DNA of 64,000 nt, taken from assembly GCA_038236995.1 (NCBI GenBank), contig JBBRZE010000011.1:1-64000 (forward strand). The letters are read 5' to 3'. The notes under the pieces were generated by a model that was given only the letters and a program-made list of their open reading frames with translations, made no database searches and was not told the origin of the DNA. Position numbers and translations under genes: made by a program. Position 1 is the stretch's first letter. Each line of letters begins with the position of its first letter. Of the stretch, positions 8,446 through 17,649 are shown in pieces. This stretch comes from JAAFHB01 sp038236995. GTDB lineage: Bacteria; Bacteroidota; Bacteroidia; Bacteroidales; Prolixibacteraceae.

Positions 8446-9311
8446 GAAAATTTATACTACTGTCAATTCTGATCGGGAGCATCCTTTCCGGATGTTTTTC
8501 GGGAGCATCGAAACCAAAGGAGAAAATTTTGTTTGTCAGCATCCTTCCTTTGAAGTATTTTGCCGATAAAATTGTGGGCGATGCCTACAAAGTTGAAGTT
8601 ACCGTTCCTCCTGGAGCCGGCCCCGAAACCTATTCGCCTACTCCAAAACAGATGATGATGCTGGGCGAAGCGAGTGCCTATTTTTCGATCGGATGTCTTG
8701 GTTTTGAACAATCACTGCTTGAGAGTTTCAAATCCGTAAATCCTGATCTTCAATTTTTCGCCACCTCAAAAAGGATCGATCTGATTAAAGAAGAGACAGA
8801 GCATGGTGATCATGAGCATATGCAAGGTGTTGATCCGCACATCTGGTCGTCACCGAAAAGTGCCCGCCTTATTGCACTGAATATTTATGAGGGAATGATA
8901 AAAATCGATCCGGCAAACAGTGATACCTACCATAAAAATCTGGACACGCTTTTGGCGGAGATTTCAAAAGTTGATTCGACTGTTACTTTGCTGCTTGCAA
9001 AGGCGACATCGAAAAAATTTATTATTTTCCATCCGGCGTTAGGGTACTTTGCACGCGATTACGGTTTTGAACAACTTTCAATTGAATTTGAAGGAAAGGT
9101 GCCATCTCCGAAGCACCTGCAAACGGTGATTGAGACTGCGAAATATCATAATATCAAATTTGTACTGATTCAGAAAGAGTTTGACCAGGAGAACGCCGAG
9201 ATCATTGCAAAAGAGACGGGGAGTAAAATCATACAGATCGATCCGCTCGACTATAACTGGCCGGAACAGATCATCTCAATTGCTGACAAATTATCAAACG
9301 CACCTCAGTAA
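8442..9311 (+). CDS. Metal ABC transporter substrate-binding lipoprotein (ZnuA/TroA type)
   Basis: A 289-residue cluster-9 solute-binding protein. The signal sequence ends in a lipobox (LSG with Cys at residue 18), so it is probably lipid-anchored. A short His-rich acidic loop (EHGDHEHMQ, near residue 125) precedes VDPHIWSSPK, and FHPALGYFARDYG supplies a later ligand; these match the zinc or manganese sites of ZnuA/TroA proteins. The His-rich loop favours zinc. Stop/start overlaps and short spacings tie it to yidD upstream and to the ATPase and permease downstream in one operon. Confidence 0.88.
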   Translation: MRKFILLSILIGSILSGCFSGASKPKEKILFVSILPLKYFADKIVGDAYKVEVTVPPGAGPETYSPTPKQMMMLGEASAYFSIGCLGFEQSLLESFKSVNPDLQFFATSKRIDLIKEETEHGDHEHMQGVDPHIWSSPKSARLIALNIYEGMIKIDPANSDTYHKNLDTLLAEISKVDSTVTLLLAKATSKKFIIFHPALGYFARDYGFEQLSIEFEGKVPSPKHLQTVIETAKYHNIKFVLIQKEFDQENAEIIAKETGSKIIQIDPLDYNWPEQIISIADKLSNAPQ

Positions 9312-9312
9312 T

Positions 9313-10077
9313 ATGCCACAAATGGACGCATTAGTCGAAATACGCAATTTATCTGCGGGTTACGGACAAAACATCGTCCTGCGCGATGTGAATCTTTCGA
9401 TTCAACAATTCGATTTTGTCGGAGTTATAGGTCCTAACGGCGGAGGTAAAACCACCTTGCTAAAGGCATTGCTTGGTCTGTTGTCTCCTATATCCGGAGA
9501 GATAAATTTCTCAGAATCAATGACCGAAGGCAACTCTCATCGAATCGGTTATCTTCCGCAAATCAATAACATCGATCGAAAATTTCCTGTTACTGTTTTT
9601 GATGTTGTGAGATCAGGATTGATGTCACGCAAACGTCTCACCGGACGTTACACCAGTTCAGAGAATGACCAGGCAAATGACCTTATGAAAGAAATGGGGA
9701 TTTCCGGGATTCGGATGAAAGCAATTGGAGAGCTTTCCGGAGGACAAATTCAACGCGCACTATTATGCCGCGCACTTGTAAACAATCCAAAGTTGTTGAT
9801 CCTTGATGAACCGAACACCTATGTTGACAACCGGTTTGAACGCGATTTGTACGAAAAACTGAAAGTTTTGAATGAAAAACTGGCAATTCTGCTGGTTTCG
9901 CACGACCTGGGAACCATTTCAACCTATGTAAAATCATACGCATGCGTAAACGGTTCATTGCATTATCATTCAGGCAATAAAGTGACGCCAGAACTTCTCA
10001 AATCGTACGAATGCCCCATCCAGATCATCTCTCATGGAGAGATTCCCCATACTGTGTTATATAATCATAAATCCTGA
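9313..10077 (+). CDS. Metal ABC transporter ATP-binding protein (ZnuC type)
   Basis: A 254-residue ABC ATPase. Walker A is GPNGGGKTTLL (near residue 40), the signature is LSGGQIQRALLCRAL, Walker B is LLILDEP, and the switch His lies in LLVSHDLG. The frame is open for 130 bases upstream inside the preceding gene, but the ATG at 9313, directly after that gene's stop, gives the normal ABC N-terminus. It powers uptake through the permease encoded next; the two genes overlap at TGATG. Confidence 0.9.
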   Translation: MPQMDALVEIRNLSAGYGQNIVLRDVNLSIQQFDFVGVIGPNGGGKTTLLKALLGLLSPISGEINFSESMTEGNSHRIGYLPQINNIDRKFPVTVFDVVRSGLMSRKRLTGRYTSSENDQANDLMKEMGISGIRMKAIGELSGGQIQRALLCRALVNNPKLLILDEPNTYVDNRFERDLYEKLKVLNEKLAILLVSHDLGTISTYVKSYACVNGSLHYHSGNKVTPELLKSYECPIQIISHGEIPHTVLYNHKS

Positions 10078-10925
10078 TGGAAAACCTGATTGCGTTATTC
10101 AACTTCGGATTCTTCCGGAATGCTTTTATTGCAGCGCTTATCGCCAGCATAACTTGTGGTATTATAGGCACTTACATAGTTTCTCGCCGAATAGTTTTTA
10201 TCAGTGGCGGTATTACGCACGCCTCGTTCGGGGGAATCGGGATGGGCTATTATTTCGGCTTCGATCCAATCCTCGGTGCCGTTGCTTTTGGAATTCTGTC
10301 TGCGCTTGGAATTGAATTTTTCACGAAAAGAGCCGATTTGCGCGAAGATTCAGCCATTGCGATGCTTTGGTCGCTTGGAATGGCCTTAGGTGTCATTTTT
10401 ATCTTCTTAACGCCAGGTTATGCACCTAACCTGATGAGTTATTTATTTGGAAATATTCTCACTGTCTCGAAAAATGACCTGATCTATCTTTTTATACTTG
10501 CAGTTTTTGTAATCTGCTTCTTTTGGATCTTCTACAGGATGATTATCTTCGTATCATTCGACGAAGAGTTTGCCATGACCAACAATGCACCGGTCAGACT
10601 TTTCAATGCTCTCCTGATCAGCCTCGTTGCGCTAACAATTGTTCTAAATATCAGAGTGGTGGGAATTATTCTGGTGATGTCGCTTCTCACGATTCCACAG
10701 GCGATTGCCAATCTATTCACCAAACGTTTCGACATAATGATGATCTATTCGATATTGTTTGGATTTTTGGGATCAATTTCCGGACTAGCCTTTTCATATA
10801 TCTATGATATTCCTTCGGGTGCAGCCATCATTTTCACGTTAGTAGTACTTTATGGTCTTATCAAAACAGTATTCATCATTTTCGGAAAAGCGAATCTCAG
10901 GCACAGGGAACGTATCAAAGTATAA
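10077..10925 (+). CDS. Metal ABC transporter permease (ZnuB type)
   Basis: A 282-residue ABC-3 family permease with about eight membrane helices. The early FISGGITHASFGGIGMGYYFG segment is the family hallmark, and RVVGIILVMSLLTIPQAIA corresponds to the coupling and core helices. With the lipoprotein and ATPase just upstream it completes a zinc or manganese uptake system. It is the last gene of this plus-strand run; the next gene converges from the minus strand after about 50 bp without an obvious terminator. Confidence 0.9.
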   Translation: MENLIALFNFGFFRNAFIAALIASITCGIIGTYIVSRRIVFISGGITHASFGGIGMGYYFGFDPILGAVAFGILSALGIEFFTKRADLREDSAIAMLWSLGMALGVIFIFLTPGYAPNLMSYLFGNILTVSKNDLIYLFILAVFVICFFWIFYRMIIFVSFDEEFAMTNNAPVRLFNALLISLVALTIVLNIRVVGIILVMSLLTIPQAIANLFTKRFDIMMIYSILFGFLGSISGLAFSYIYDIPSGAAIIFTLVVLYGLIKTVFIIFGKANLRHRERIKV

Positions 10926-10977
10926 AATATCCCAACGGGATCACCATTTCTCAACAGCACTCTTCTATGTCTTGAAA

Positions 10978-12138
10978 CTACAGTGCTGCAGGCTCTTTCC
11001 TTTTACCGAAGGAATCTACGTCAAATAATACAGTAAATCTAATTGTATTTGCGAGAGGGCTGTTTCTGTGAACAGGAATTACATACGAAAAATCAATCGC
11101 AGCTATATTCATTTTTACGCCAACTCCGGCTGTAAAGAATTTCCGGTTTCCTTTATTCTGAGGTTCGTAAAAATAGCCCGTTCTTAAGGCAAACTGTTTA
11201 TTGTACCAATACTCAGCACCTGTTGAAATTGTAAACTCCTGCATCTCTTCCTTGAATCCTCCAGGCGCATCCGAAAACGAGCCAAATATGGAACTGACAA
11301 CCGATTTATTCGAAGTATTGTCAACTTCACCGGTAGGTGTCGGAACAAGTAATTTATTAAAATCCAATGAGATAGAAAATAAGTTGAAATCATCAAATTC
11401 ATTCGTAAAAGTTGTTCCCAGTCGCATATTTGCAGGTATAAACTCCTTGTTCGCGCCTTGATCATACGATATTTTGGATCCTATATTTGATAAGTTAATA
11501 CCAGCTGCGATTGATTTTGAAGTACCTGTTCCACCCCATTTATTGAAATAGTAAAAGGATACGTCCGTACCAAAAGCATTTCCAGCAGAATAGGTTTCTG
11601 CTCCAATTCCTCCCGAAAGATCCGAGCGTATGTAACGCATCGCTACTCCTCCAGAAAATCTGTCGGACAACTTCCGCGAATAACTAACATCGAAGGCAAA
11701 TTCACTTGGACTGACTGTTCCGGTAGCCATTTGGTCCTGACCTGTGAGGGTTATGTCACCCATTGAGAAAAAACGAAGCGAAGATGCGATCACCTCGTTA
11801 CTGTTAAGACGATAGTAACCTGACAAATAAGCAAGATTAATATCGTTGACCAGTTGACGAAGCCAAGGGGTATAGGATAGCGAAAATCCAAATTTCCCTT
11901 CGGTAAAAGCATATTTCGATGGGTTCAGATATTGTGAGTTGGCATCAGGTGAGGTGGCTGCTCCGACATCTCCCATGGCCCCATGCCGTGAATCCGGGGA
12001 AATCGTCAGGAATGGAACAGCTGTTGAAATCGGGTTGTACTTTACTTCCTGACCAGTTGGCGCCTGACCCACAGCAAATAAGCTGAAAGAAAACAGAAAG
12101 AGAAAGGGAACAATACTTAATTTTAGATTTCGGTACAT
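10978..12138 (-). CDS. porV: Type IX secretion system outer-membrane protein PorV
   Basis: A 386-residue predicted outer-membrane beta-barrel. After a signal peptide of about 24 residues come the PorV landmarks: AVPFLTISPDSRHGAMGDVGAA, PDANSQYLNPSKYAF and SLSYTPWLR, followed by alternating barrel strands and an aromatic-rich end. PorV shuttles T9SS cargo from the translocon to the PorU-containing attachment complex. porU is often the adjacent upstream gene in other Bacteroidota; here the upstream gene on the same strand is a different large secreted protein. A promoter-like pair lies 40-70 bp upstream of the ATG. Confidence 0.9.
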   Translation of the reverse strand: MYRNLKLSIVPFLFLFSFSLFAVGQAPTGQEVKYNPISTAVPFLTISPDSRHGAMGDVGAATSPDANSQYLNPSKYAFTEGKFGFSLSYTPWLRQLVNDINLAYLSGYYRLNSNEVIASSLRFFSMGDITLTGQDQMATGTVSPSEFAFDVSYSRKLSDRFSGGVAMRYIRSDLSGGIGAETYSAGNAFGTDVSFYYFNKWGGTGTSKSIAAGINLSNIGSKISYDQGANKEFIPANMRLGTTFTNEFDDFNLFSISLDFNKLLVPTPTGEVDNTSNKSVVSSIFGSFSDAPGGFKEEMQEFTISTGAEYWYNKQFALRTGYFYEPQNKGNRKFFTAGVGVKMNIAAIDFSYVIPVHRNSPLANTIRFTVLFDVDSFGKRKEPAAL

Positions 12139-12177
12139 GTTATATAGGAGTAAAATAAAATTTCAGATATTAAAGAT

Positions 12178-12207
12178 CAAAGATGCAACTAAAGATTAAT
12201 TTTCAAA
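12178..12207 (-). promoter_or_regulatory. Bacteroidota-type promoter of porV
   Basis: On the minus strand TTTG (12204-12207) is followed after 18 bases by CATCTTTG (12178-12185), one base off the TAnnTTTG -7 consensus. The pair lies 40-70 bp upstream of the porV ATG. Confidence 0.45.
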
Positions 12208-12295
12208 TGGTTTTCGAAAAATAAATTTCTTCTTAATCCACTAATTGAGATGGTATATCGCAAATTCCAAGTCTGTTTTTAAAAGAAAAATCATG

Positions 12296-14920
12296 CTATT
12301 TGGCAGAAAGGATGGTTACAGTTGAAACCGTTTTTTGCGTATGCTCGTGATCGAAATCAAGAATCATATTTCCGGATGAACTGTCAATTAAAATATTGTT
12401 CAAAGGCAGTGGCACCTGCATTACTATTTTATGAAATCCTGAAATTATGCCAACAGACAAATCCCCGTTGTCAAAAACTGAAACGTTGAATCTTGCTCCA
12501 TTTTCCAATTTCAGATTGTTGTATAGAATTGGTTTACGGCCAATCGTTTGAAGTAATACAATTCCATTCTCATTTTTGAGCAATTCAATCTGCCCTATCG
12601 CGTTAAACAATGGTGCGTTATTAACTTTGAGCGTTGGGTAGTAACTGATTAACAGAGCCTTAAGCTGATTGCCGGTCATTACTGATCCCGATCTCCGGAG
12701 TAGTTTCATTGCCGCTAAAACGCCGGTCACCTTTGGATGAGATTTTTTTTCAACGGATAAGCTGTTTTCATTTGAAACACCAAATTTTGAATCCGTCGAT
12801 GAAAAAGGACCTATATCAGTCGTAAAATTCCTTGAGCCAACAAAAGAAAGACCTGTTTCGTCGGATTTTGTAAAGCCATTGCAGATATTCCTTTCGTCTT
12901 CATTCGACCATTGAGTTTTAAAAATTTCCCCCGAGCGATCGAATTTCACGATATAGGTTAGCGGTTCATTTCCTGCTGTTGAATCCATTGCTATTTTATT
13001 CATCCATATCAGTTCACCGTTCTTACCAAATTGAGCAATAAATAAATCAGGTTTGTTACTTCCGCTTTGAAGTTCCTTTTCATTCATTACGATCTTCCCA
13101 ATGAATGAACCGGCAATGTATAGCTCATCGTCATTTGTTTTGGTTATCGCAAATGCAATTGACTTTTCGTTCCCCTCAAACTTCCTGATCCATTGCAATG
13201 AGTTTCCCATCGAAAAGCATGCAACAAACGGATTAGAGGATCTCTTATCGTTAAAATAACCAGTAATGAAGGCTCTTCCCTGACGATCAAAAACAACATC
13301 CTGATTAGCCCCGCCACGTTGAGCCCCCAATTGATTCGCTATTTCCCATATCTTTGATGCCCTATTTGGTTGCGAAAAAGAACTGGAAAGATCAATCAAT
13401 TGAGGCGTTAATCCCTCAAATACAGGCATTGTAAAACCAATAGGGGCATTAATAAATGATGGATCTGTTATGTAATATTTTTCCTTGTTCAAATAATAAT
13501 AATTGCCATCCAAAGGTATATCATAGCAGACTGCTGTTGAATAGTAGCCAGGAAACTGAACTCCCACAACCGGCAACCGAAGCAAAACTCTCACAAGCCA
13601 TGAAAATAAAACGGCTTTGCTTCTATCATCACCAGATTTGAAGGCAATCATCTCCTCTGCAAACCGGTTTATATAAAATCCATCTGCTTGTTTTCCTGAC
13701 ATATAAACAAATTCCTTTTCAACAAATTGTTGCAAAAAGGCGGCAGCTTCCGGCCTATCCATCTTAGACAACATCGGGTAAATCTGTCCCAATAAATCCT
13801 CTTTAAATATGGATGAAACCGGAGCTCCAAAATAAACAGTTGGATCTGTTTTCGGATAATTGTGGTAAAACCTGATAAGATCCGGATTATAACGCATTGA
13901 AAACGAATAATTTTTATTGTTCCACAGAAGAGAATACTTTCGAATTGTTAGTTTTCCATTAAAATTCAGTGATTTATAAAAATTCAAATCAATCATACCA
14001 ACATTGTCAGGAAACGGATGCTGACAAGTGACTAATAACTGACTTTTCATTTCCCGATCGAGATAAAATCGCTTTTGGCCAATCACTACAAACTGTTTCG
14101 CATAGATTGTATTTTCGCAGGGGAATAAAACCGTGGTGCCGTTTTGGTTAAATGCCAGACGAACGTCAAAACCCGACCGAATCATTAATGCCCAGGTTAA
14201 CAGATCAGCATTCAATACATTACCCGCAAAAATATAATTAGAGGTTGCTTTTACCAACTTAAAATAGCCCCAATCGCCCAGCCCCAATAAATCGCGATAG
14301 TCCATTAGCTGATCAACCAATTGATTATTGTTTGACCGGGAAAATGATTTCCAAAACCCGGAAACCGAATCTTCGGAAAATGATCCTATCTTTGAAAACA
14401 ACAATAACTTATCGTAACTAATATTTACCGGTTGTCCGTAAAACCGGAAAATCCCTTTAAGTGAGTTATATGTCTCTGATTCAGACTTTCTTATTCTCGG
14501 AATCATCCTTATCTGACCTTTACCATAATCGCCGCAACTAATAATGTTTGAATAGGCAAGATTGACAGGAGGATTCATGTCAAGGTTCGATTCATCAAAA
14601 ATTGGCTGTTTTACCTGAAGTTGAGGTTCATCTTCAATTCCTGCTGAAATAGAATAATCATTCCATGGATCCTTTAAATAACCCGCAAATTCATCATCAC
14701 GAGTTCCCGCATATTCTGAAAAATCAGCAGTTGAAAATAATTTTTCTTTTTTGCTTCCAGAGAGAAAAGTAAAACTGTCGTTTTGCCATAGTTTTCGTAA
14801 ATCATTAATTGACTGACCACTCAAATTCAGACAAGGGAAAACGATTATAATACTAATAAGGAAAAAACGAACCTTTTGTCGTAAAAAATGCTTTTCCGGT
14901 GTGCGAACCAATATATTCAC
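12296..14920 (-). CDS. Large secreted protein: transglutaminase-like N-terminal half plus beta-propeller-like repeats
   Basis: An 874-residue protein starting at GTG, with a signal peptide (RFFLISIIIVFPCLNLSGQ, about residues 18-36). Residues about 150-540 look like a Bacteroidota transglutaminase-like family: LLTWALMIRSGFDVRLAFNQ, IYAKQFVVIGQKRFYLD, then LLRLPVVGVQFPGYYSTAVCY with a Cys and later Asp that could be catalytic. Residues about 560-720 contain SBBP-type repeats (DVVFDRQGRAFITGYF, TNDDELYIAGSFIG) typical of beta-propellers. The final 130 residues are unassigned. The function is unknown; a cell-surface or periplasmic peptidase/adhesion role is only a guess. It lies just upstream of porV on the same strand, with a 157-bp gap. 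Confidence 0.6.
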   Translation of the reverse strand: MNILVRTPEKHFLRQKVRFFLISIIIVFPCLNLSGQSINDLRKLWQNDSFTFLSGSKKEKLFSTADFSEYAGTRDDEFAGYLKDPWNDYSISAGIEDEPQLQVKQPIFDESNLDMNPPVNLAYSNIISCGDYGKGQIRMIPRIRKSESETYNSLKGIFRFYGQPVNISYDKLLLFSKIGSFSEDSVSGFWKSFSRSNNNQLVDQLMDYRDLLGLGDWGYFKLVKATSNYIFAGNVLNADLLTWALMIRSGFDVRLAFNQNGTTVLFPCENTIYAKQFVVIGQKRFYLDREMKSQLLVTCQHPFPDNVGMIDLNFYKSLNFNGKLTIRKYSLLWNNKNYSFSMRYNPDLIRFYHNYPKTDPTVYFGAPVSSIFKEDLLGQIYPMLSKMDRPEAAAFLQQFVEKEFVYMSGKQADGFYINRFAEEMIAFKSGDDRSKAVLFSWLVRVLLRLPVVGVQFPGYYSTAVCYDIPLDGNYYYLNKEKYYITDPSFINAPIGFTMPVFEGLTPQLIDLSSSFSQPNRASKIWEIANQLGAQRGGANQDVVFDRQGRAFITGYFNDKRSSNPFVACFSMGNSLQWIRKFEGNEKSIAFAITKTNDDELYIAGSFIGKIVMNEKELQSGSNKPDLFIAQFGKNGELIWMNKIAMDSTAGNEPLTYIVKFDRSGEIFKTQWSNEDERNICNGFTKSDETGLSFVGSRNFTTDIGPFSSTDSKFGVSNENSLSVEKKSHPKVTGVLAAMKLLRRSGSVMTGNQLKALLISYYPTLKVNNAPLFNAIGQIELLKNENGIVLLQTIGRKPILYNNLKLENGARFNVSVFDNGDLSVGIISGFHKIVMQVPLPLNNILIDSSSGNMILDFDHEHTQKTVSTVTILSAK

Positions 14921-15148
14921 GCTGCAATATTTAAATAAAGATCTGATATTATAAACGATATAAAAGCAGAAAAATTATACCGTACTCATATCAACAATTC
15001 GTAATTGACAAATTTACAGAGAAGGAACCTTTCTAACAATAATAAAATCAGTTTTTTAGTAAAATATTAACCTATACTTCACATACAACTTTCCCTTTTT
15101 CAACTATCAAAAGATAATTTTGCAGATTAAATGGGAATCTAAAAAAAT

Positions 15149-15244
15149 ATGCGACTTTCACCCAATGATCTTATCGACAATCCAGAATTTGAACTCATCT
15201 TCAAATTAGAGCATAAAAACATAAAGGAGTTTGTGAAAGAATAA
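15149..15244 (+). pseudogene. Detached N-terminal segment of the DUF3267 gene (in-frame TAA at 15242)
   Basis: A 31-codon frame (MRLSPNDLIDNPEFELIF...EFVKE) that ends in TAA three bases before the ATG of the DUF3267 gene and is in the same reading frame. A -7-like TAATTTTG at 15115-15122 lies just upstream. The likeliest reading is that this was the original N-terminus, now separated by a nonsense codon; a short upstream ORF is the alternative. Confidence 0.5.
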
Positions 15245-15247
15245 CTT

Positions 15248-15784
15248 ATGCAGAAATCTCTCATAACGAAACGATATTTATGGTATCAGTTTTCGATGGC
15301 AACTCTTTTGGTGGCGCTGATAACTTCAGGACTTATATTATGGTATGTCAAATCGGCAATGGCAATACTTTTCGTCATTGGAGCATTTTTATTTTCTTTT
15401 ACACTGTTGATCTTTATTCATGAATTGCTGCATGGATTTGCATTTCTTCTACTTGGTTTTAAAAAAATCTCATTTGGAGGTGATATCAGGAAATTTGTTT
15501 TTTATGCTCAGGCAGACCAACAGGTTCTTTCTCGTCATGAGTTTTATTTTCTGGCTCTTTGCCCGCTGGTGACCATTAAGGCGGTTACAGTGGCCGCCAT
15601 CCTTGTTACAATCTTCATGCATAGTCCCTGGCTATGGTTTTGGATGGTCGTAATGGCATTACACAGTTTTTTCTGTGCTGGAGATATCGGACTCCTCTCT
15701 TTCTTTAAGAATCATCCAGATAAAGAATTATTTACTTTCGATTCTAAAACGGAGAAATGCTCCTATTTTTATCAAAGAAAATAA
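15248..15784 (+). CDS. DUF3267 family putative membrane metalloprotease
   Basis: A 178-residue protein with four predicted membrane helices. The second helix carries HELLHGFAFLLLG, an HExxH-type zinc motif as in the DUF3267/putative zincin family, and a later helix holds the conserved FFCAGDIG. It is distantly like M50 site-2 proteases but much smaller, and its substrate is unknown. The ATG at 15248 follows, in frame, a TAA that ends a 31-codon frame resembling the family's missing cytoplasmic N-terminus, so the annotated protein may be a truncated or re-initiated product. It converges on the minus-strand gene that ends at 15788. Confidence 0.7.
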   Translation: MQKSLITKRYLWYQFSMATLLVALITSGLILWYVKSAMAILFVIGAFLFSFTLLIFIHELLHGFAFLLLGFKKISFGGDIRKFVFYAQADQQVLSRHEFYFLALCPLVTIKAVTVAAILVTIFMHSPWLWFWMVVMALHSFFCAGDIGLLSFFKNHPDKELFTFDSKTEKCSYFYQRK

Positions 15785-15787
15785 GCA

Positions 15788-16426
15788 TTATTTTCGGGAA
15801 CACTGGTTCACGTATTTTCCGTCCACGAGTCTAAAACCGATCCTTTCCAAATAATCGTTATGGATTTTACTTTGAGGCTCAATGTATAAATACTTGTAAT
15901 CCAAAAAGTCAATACAACGTAATTCACAATTATAAAAAGTTTTGGCGAGCTGTGAGCCTTGATGTTTTGGTACCATATAGTCGATACAAATCCTGAGCGT
16001 CTCCGGATTTTTTATTTCAGCAATGATCAGACCAATAGTTTCCATTTTCGAAACAACTAAAGCTACCAGATACTCTTCTTCAATCTTAAAATCAAATCGA
16101 GGAAAAAATTTTGTGATATCGTCCCGATAATAATCAAGGAAATAATGAAGGTATTGGTCATCATGATTTTGAACGAAAATCACTTCTAAAGGTCTGTTTC
16201 TATTTAAATACAAACGAAGCCTAAAAATGCAAACGATACCCGCCAGAAAGGCTGAAAAAGCAAGATAGTAAGAGCGGAAAATCATTCCTCCTCCCAGAAA
16301 CCCCACGATTATCAAAATGTAAAACAACCATCCACCGGTCTTTGGTTTGACCCAAAAACTACCGGCAAGCAGAACAATTGCTATGAAACCGTAAAACAAG
16401 TTAATATAAGTACCATTCATTCCCAT
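15788..16426 (-). CDS. Membrane protein with C-terminal GNAT-like acetyltransferase domain
   Basis: A 212-residue protein. Residues 1-80 contain three or four hydrophobic helices; residues about 95-212 resemble a GNAT N-acetyltransferase (EEYLVALVVSKMETIGLIIAEI, then RICIDYMVPKHQGSQLAKTFY as the likely acetyl-CoA strand and P-loop equivalent, and NDYLERIGFRLVDG near the end). The canonical Q/RxxGxG/A loop is only partly matched (PKHQGSQLA), so activity is uncertain. I used the ATG at 16426; the frame is open to a TTG at 16441. Substrate and partners are unknown. Confidence 0.5.
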   Translation of the reverse strand: MGMNGTYINLFYGFIAIVLLAGSFWVKPKTGGWLFYILIIVGFLGGGMIFRSYYLAFSAFLAGIVCIFRLRLYLNRNRPLEVIFVQNHDDQYLHYFLDYYRDDITKFFPRFDFKIEEEYLVALVVSKMETIGLIIAEIKNPETLRICIDYMVPKHQGSQLAKTFYNCELRCIDFLDYKYLYIEPQSKIHNDYLERIGFRLVDGKYVNQCSRK

Positions 16427-16594
16427 ATGATATCCGAACAAAGGAAGATAAGGTTTTGTTTAAGTAATGAACACACTCACCCTTAAGTAAAGCAAAATAC
16501 ATTCAGGCAATGATGAAAACGATAATGTTTTTTAACTTATATTATGATTTTAAAATCCACATTTCGCACTATTTTTGTATAAGAGCAAAGCATT

Positions 16595-17101
16595 ATGGAG
16601 TACATCCTTAAATTGCTAAGTGTTTTTCTGGTTGCAAGTATTAAATACTTCTGGGCAACACCCTATTCTTTTGGTATGAAGCTAAACGAATGGGAGACAA
16701 TCTTTTTCATGGAAACCGGAGGAATTTTAGGCTTCTTGTTTTTTTATTATTTCTTTGGATTCCTCTTCAAGGAGTTGAAATTGCTATGGCCGATTGTATA
16801 TCATTTTACCCCGGTATTATTTAAGGTAAGATTCGAGATGTGGCGGAAGCGCCGAAACATACAACGTTTATATGCAAGAAAGTTCACTAAAAGAAATAAG
16901 CTAATCGTTGTAATGCGAAGGCGTTACGGGATGTGGGGACTCGTAATTTTGTCCCCGATAATTCTTTCAATTCCTGTAGGTGCTTTGCTGGGGAACAAAT
17001 ATTTCAAGCAGGACCATCATTTTATCCCATATATGCTCCTTTCAATTGTAATTTGGGGAATTGTGTCAGTGGCACTTTTCAGCACCTTTATGAATCACTA
17101 A
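16595..17101 (+). CDS. Small integral membrane protein (small multidrug export-like)
   Basis: A 168-residue protein with two N-terminal membrane helices, a basic cytoplasmic segment (MWRKRRNIQRLYARKFTKR) and two C-terminal helices. The segment RYGMWGLVILSPIILSIPVGALLG resembles the conserved core of the Sm_multidrug_ex family, but the match is from memory and the family's function is itself poorly defined. A TATTTTTG -7-like box lies at 16570-16577, 18 bp before the ATG. The stop overlaps the convergent minus-strand gene by four bases. Confidence 0.5.
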   Translation: MEYILKLLSVFLVASIKYFWATPYSFGMKLNEWETIFFMETGGILGFLFFYYFFGFLFKELKLLWPIVYHFTPVLFKVRFEMWRKRRNIQRLYARKFTKRNKLIVVMRRRYGMWGLVILSPIILSIPVGALLGNKYFKQDHHFIPYMLLSIVIWGIVSVALFSTFMNH

Positions 17102-17649
17102 GAATGGAGTTGCCTGAGCAGTTTGCCAGATCTGTTCAGAAAACCAGCGGAAGCACCTTCTTCTATTAAACTCTCAAGCACACAAATCAGCTCGCCCTTT
17201 AAATCAGGCAGTTTCTGCGAAATATTGTAAAGAAGTTGCATCGCAAACACACGCACTGCTGCTGGCTCAGAAGGTACAAGCAATTCAAAACATTTGTTGA
17301 CGACTACTCCAAGGTACTCTTCAGGAATTTTGTAACGACAAAGAATCCGTGTAAAATGTCTTTTTAAAGAGCTATTTTTTGTTGAGGTTAACCCGGTAAT
17401 TATCTCCGGAATTTTATCTGCTAGTATTTCAGGAAACTCCTCGGAGGCAGTATCGACAATCCAGCAGGAGCGCCAGGCAAGTCGCTTATCTTCCGAAAAA
17501 ATAAGTTGAAAAAGCTGATTGAAAAGTCGTTCATCTGCGATGACCGTTTTTTTCCATGTCTCAAGCCCACCACCTTCAAAATTAAGAAGATTCCGTTTAA
17601 AATTAATATTATCAGCATTATCGCACATTTCTTTCACGGAGATAATCAT
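17098..17649 (-). CDS. HEAT-repeat-like helical protein of unknown function
   Basis: A 183-residue, nearly all-helical soluble protein with repeated hydrophobic helix pairs (RLAWRSCWIVDTASEEFP, SLKRHFTRILCRYKIPEEYLG, AAVRVFAMQLLYNISQKLP), as in HEAT or armadillo-like scaffolds. There is no signal peptide. The start overlaps the end of ppk1 by 32 bp (or 11 bp if the Met at residue 8 is used), so the two are probably co-transcribed and this protein may serve polyphosphate metabolism. That link is inferred from position alone. Confidence 0.55.
   Translation of the reverse strand: MIISVKEMCDNADNINFKRNLLNFEGGGLETWKKTVIADERLFNQLFQLIFSEDKRLAWRSCWIVDTASEEFPEILADKIPEIITGLTSTKNSSLKRHFTRILCRYKIPEEYLGVVVNKCFELLVPSEPAAVRVFAMQLLYNISQKLPDLKGELICVLESLIEEGASAGFLNRSGKLLRQLHS

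Noticed and set aside
12296..14920. The large protein beside porV as PorU
   Set aside because: PorU is a C25 cysteine protease of more than 1,000 residues; the gingipain-like His and Cys motifs are absent.
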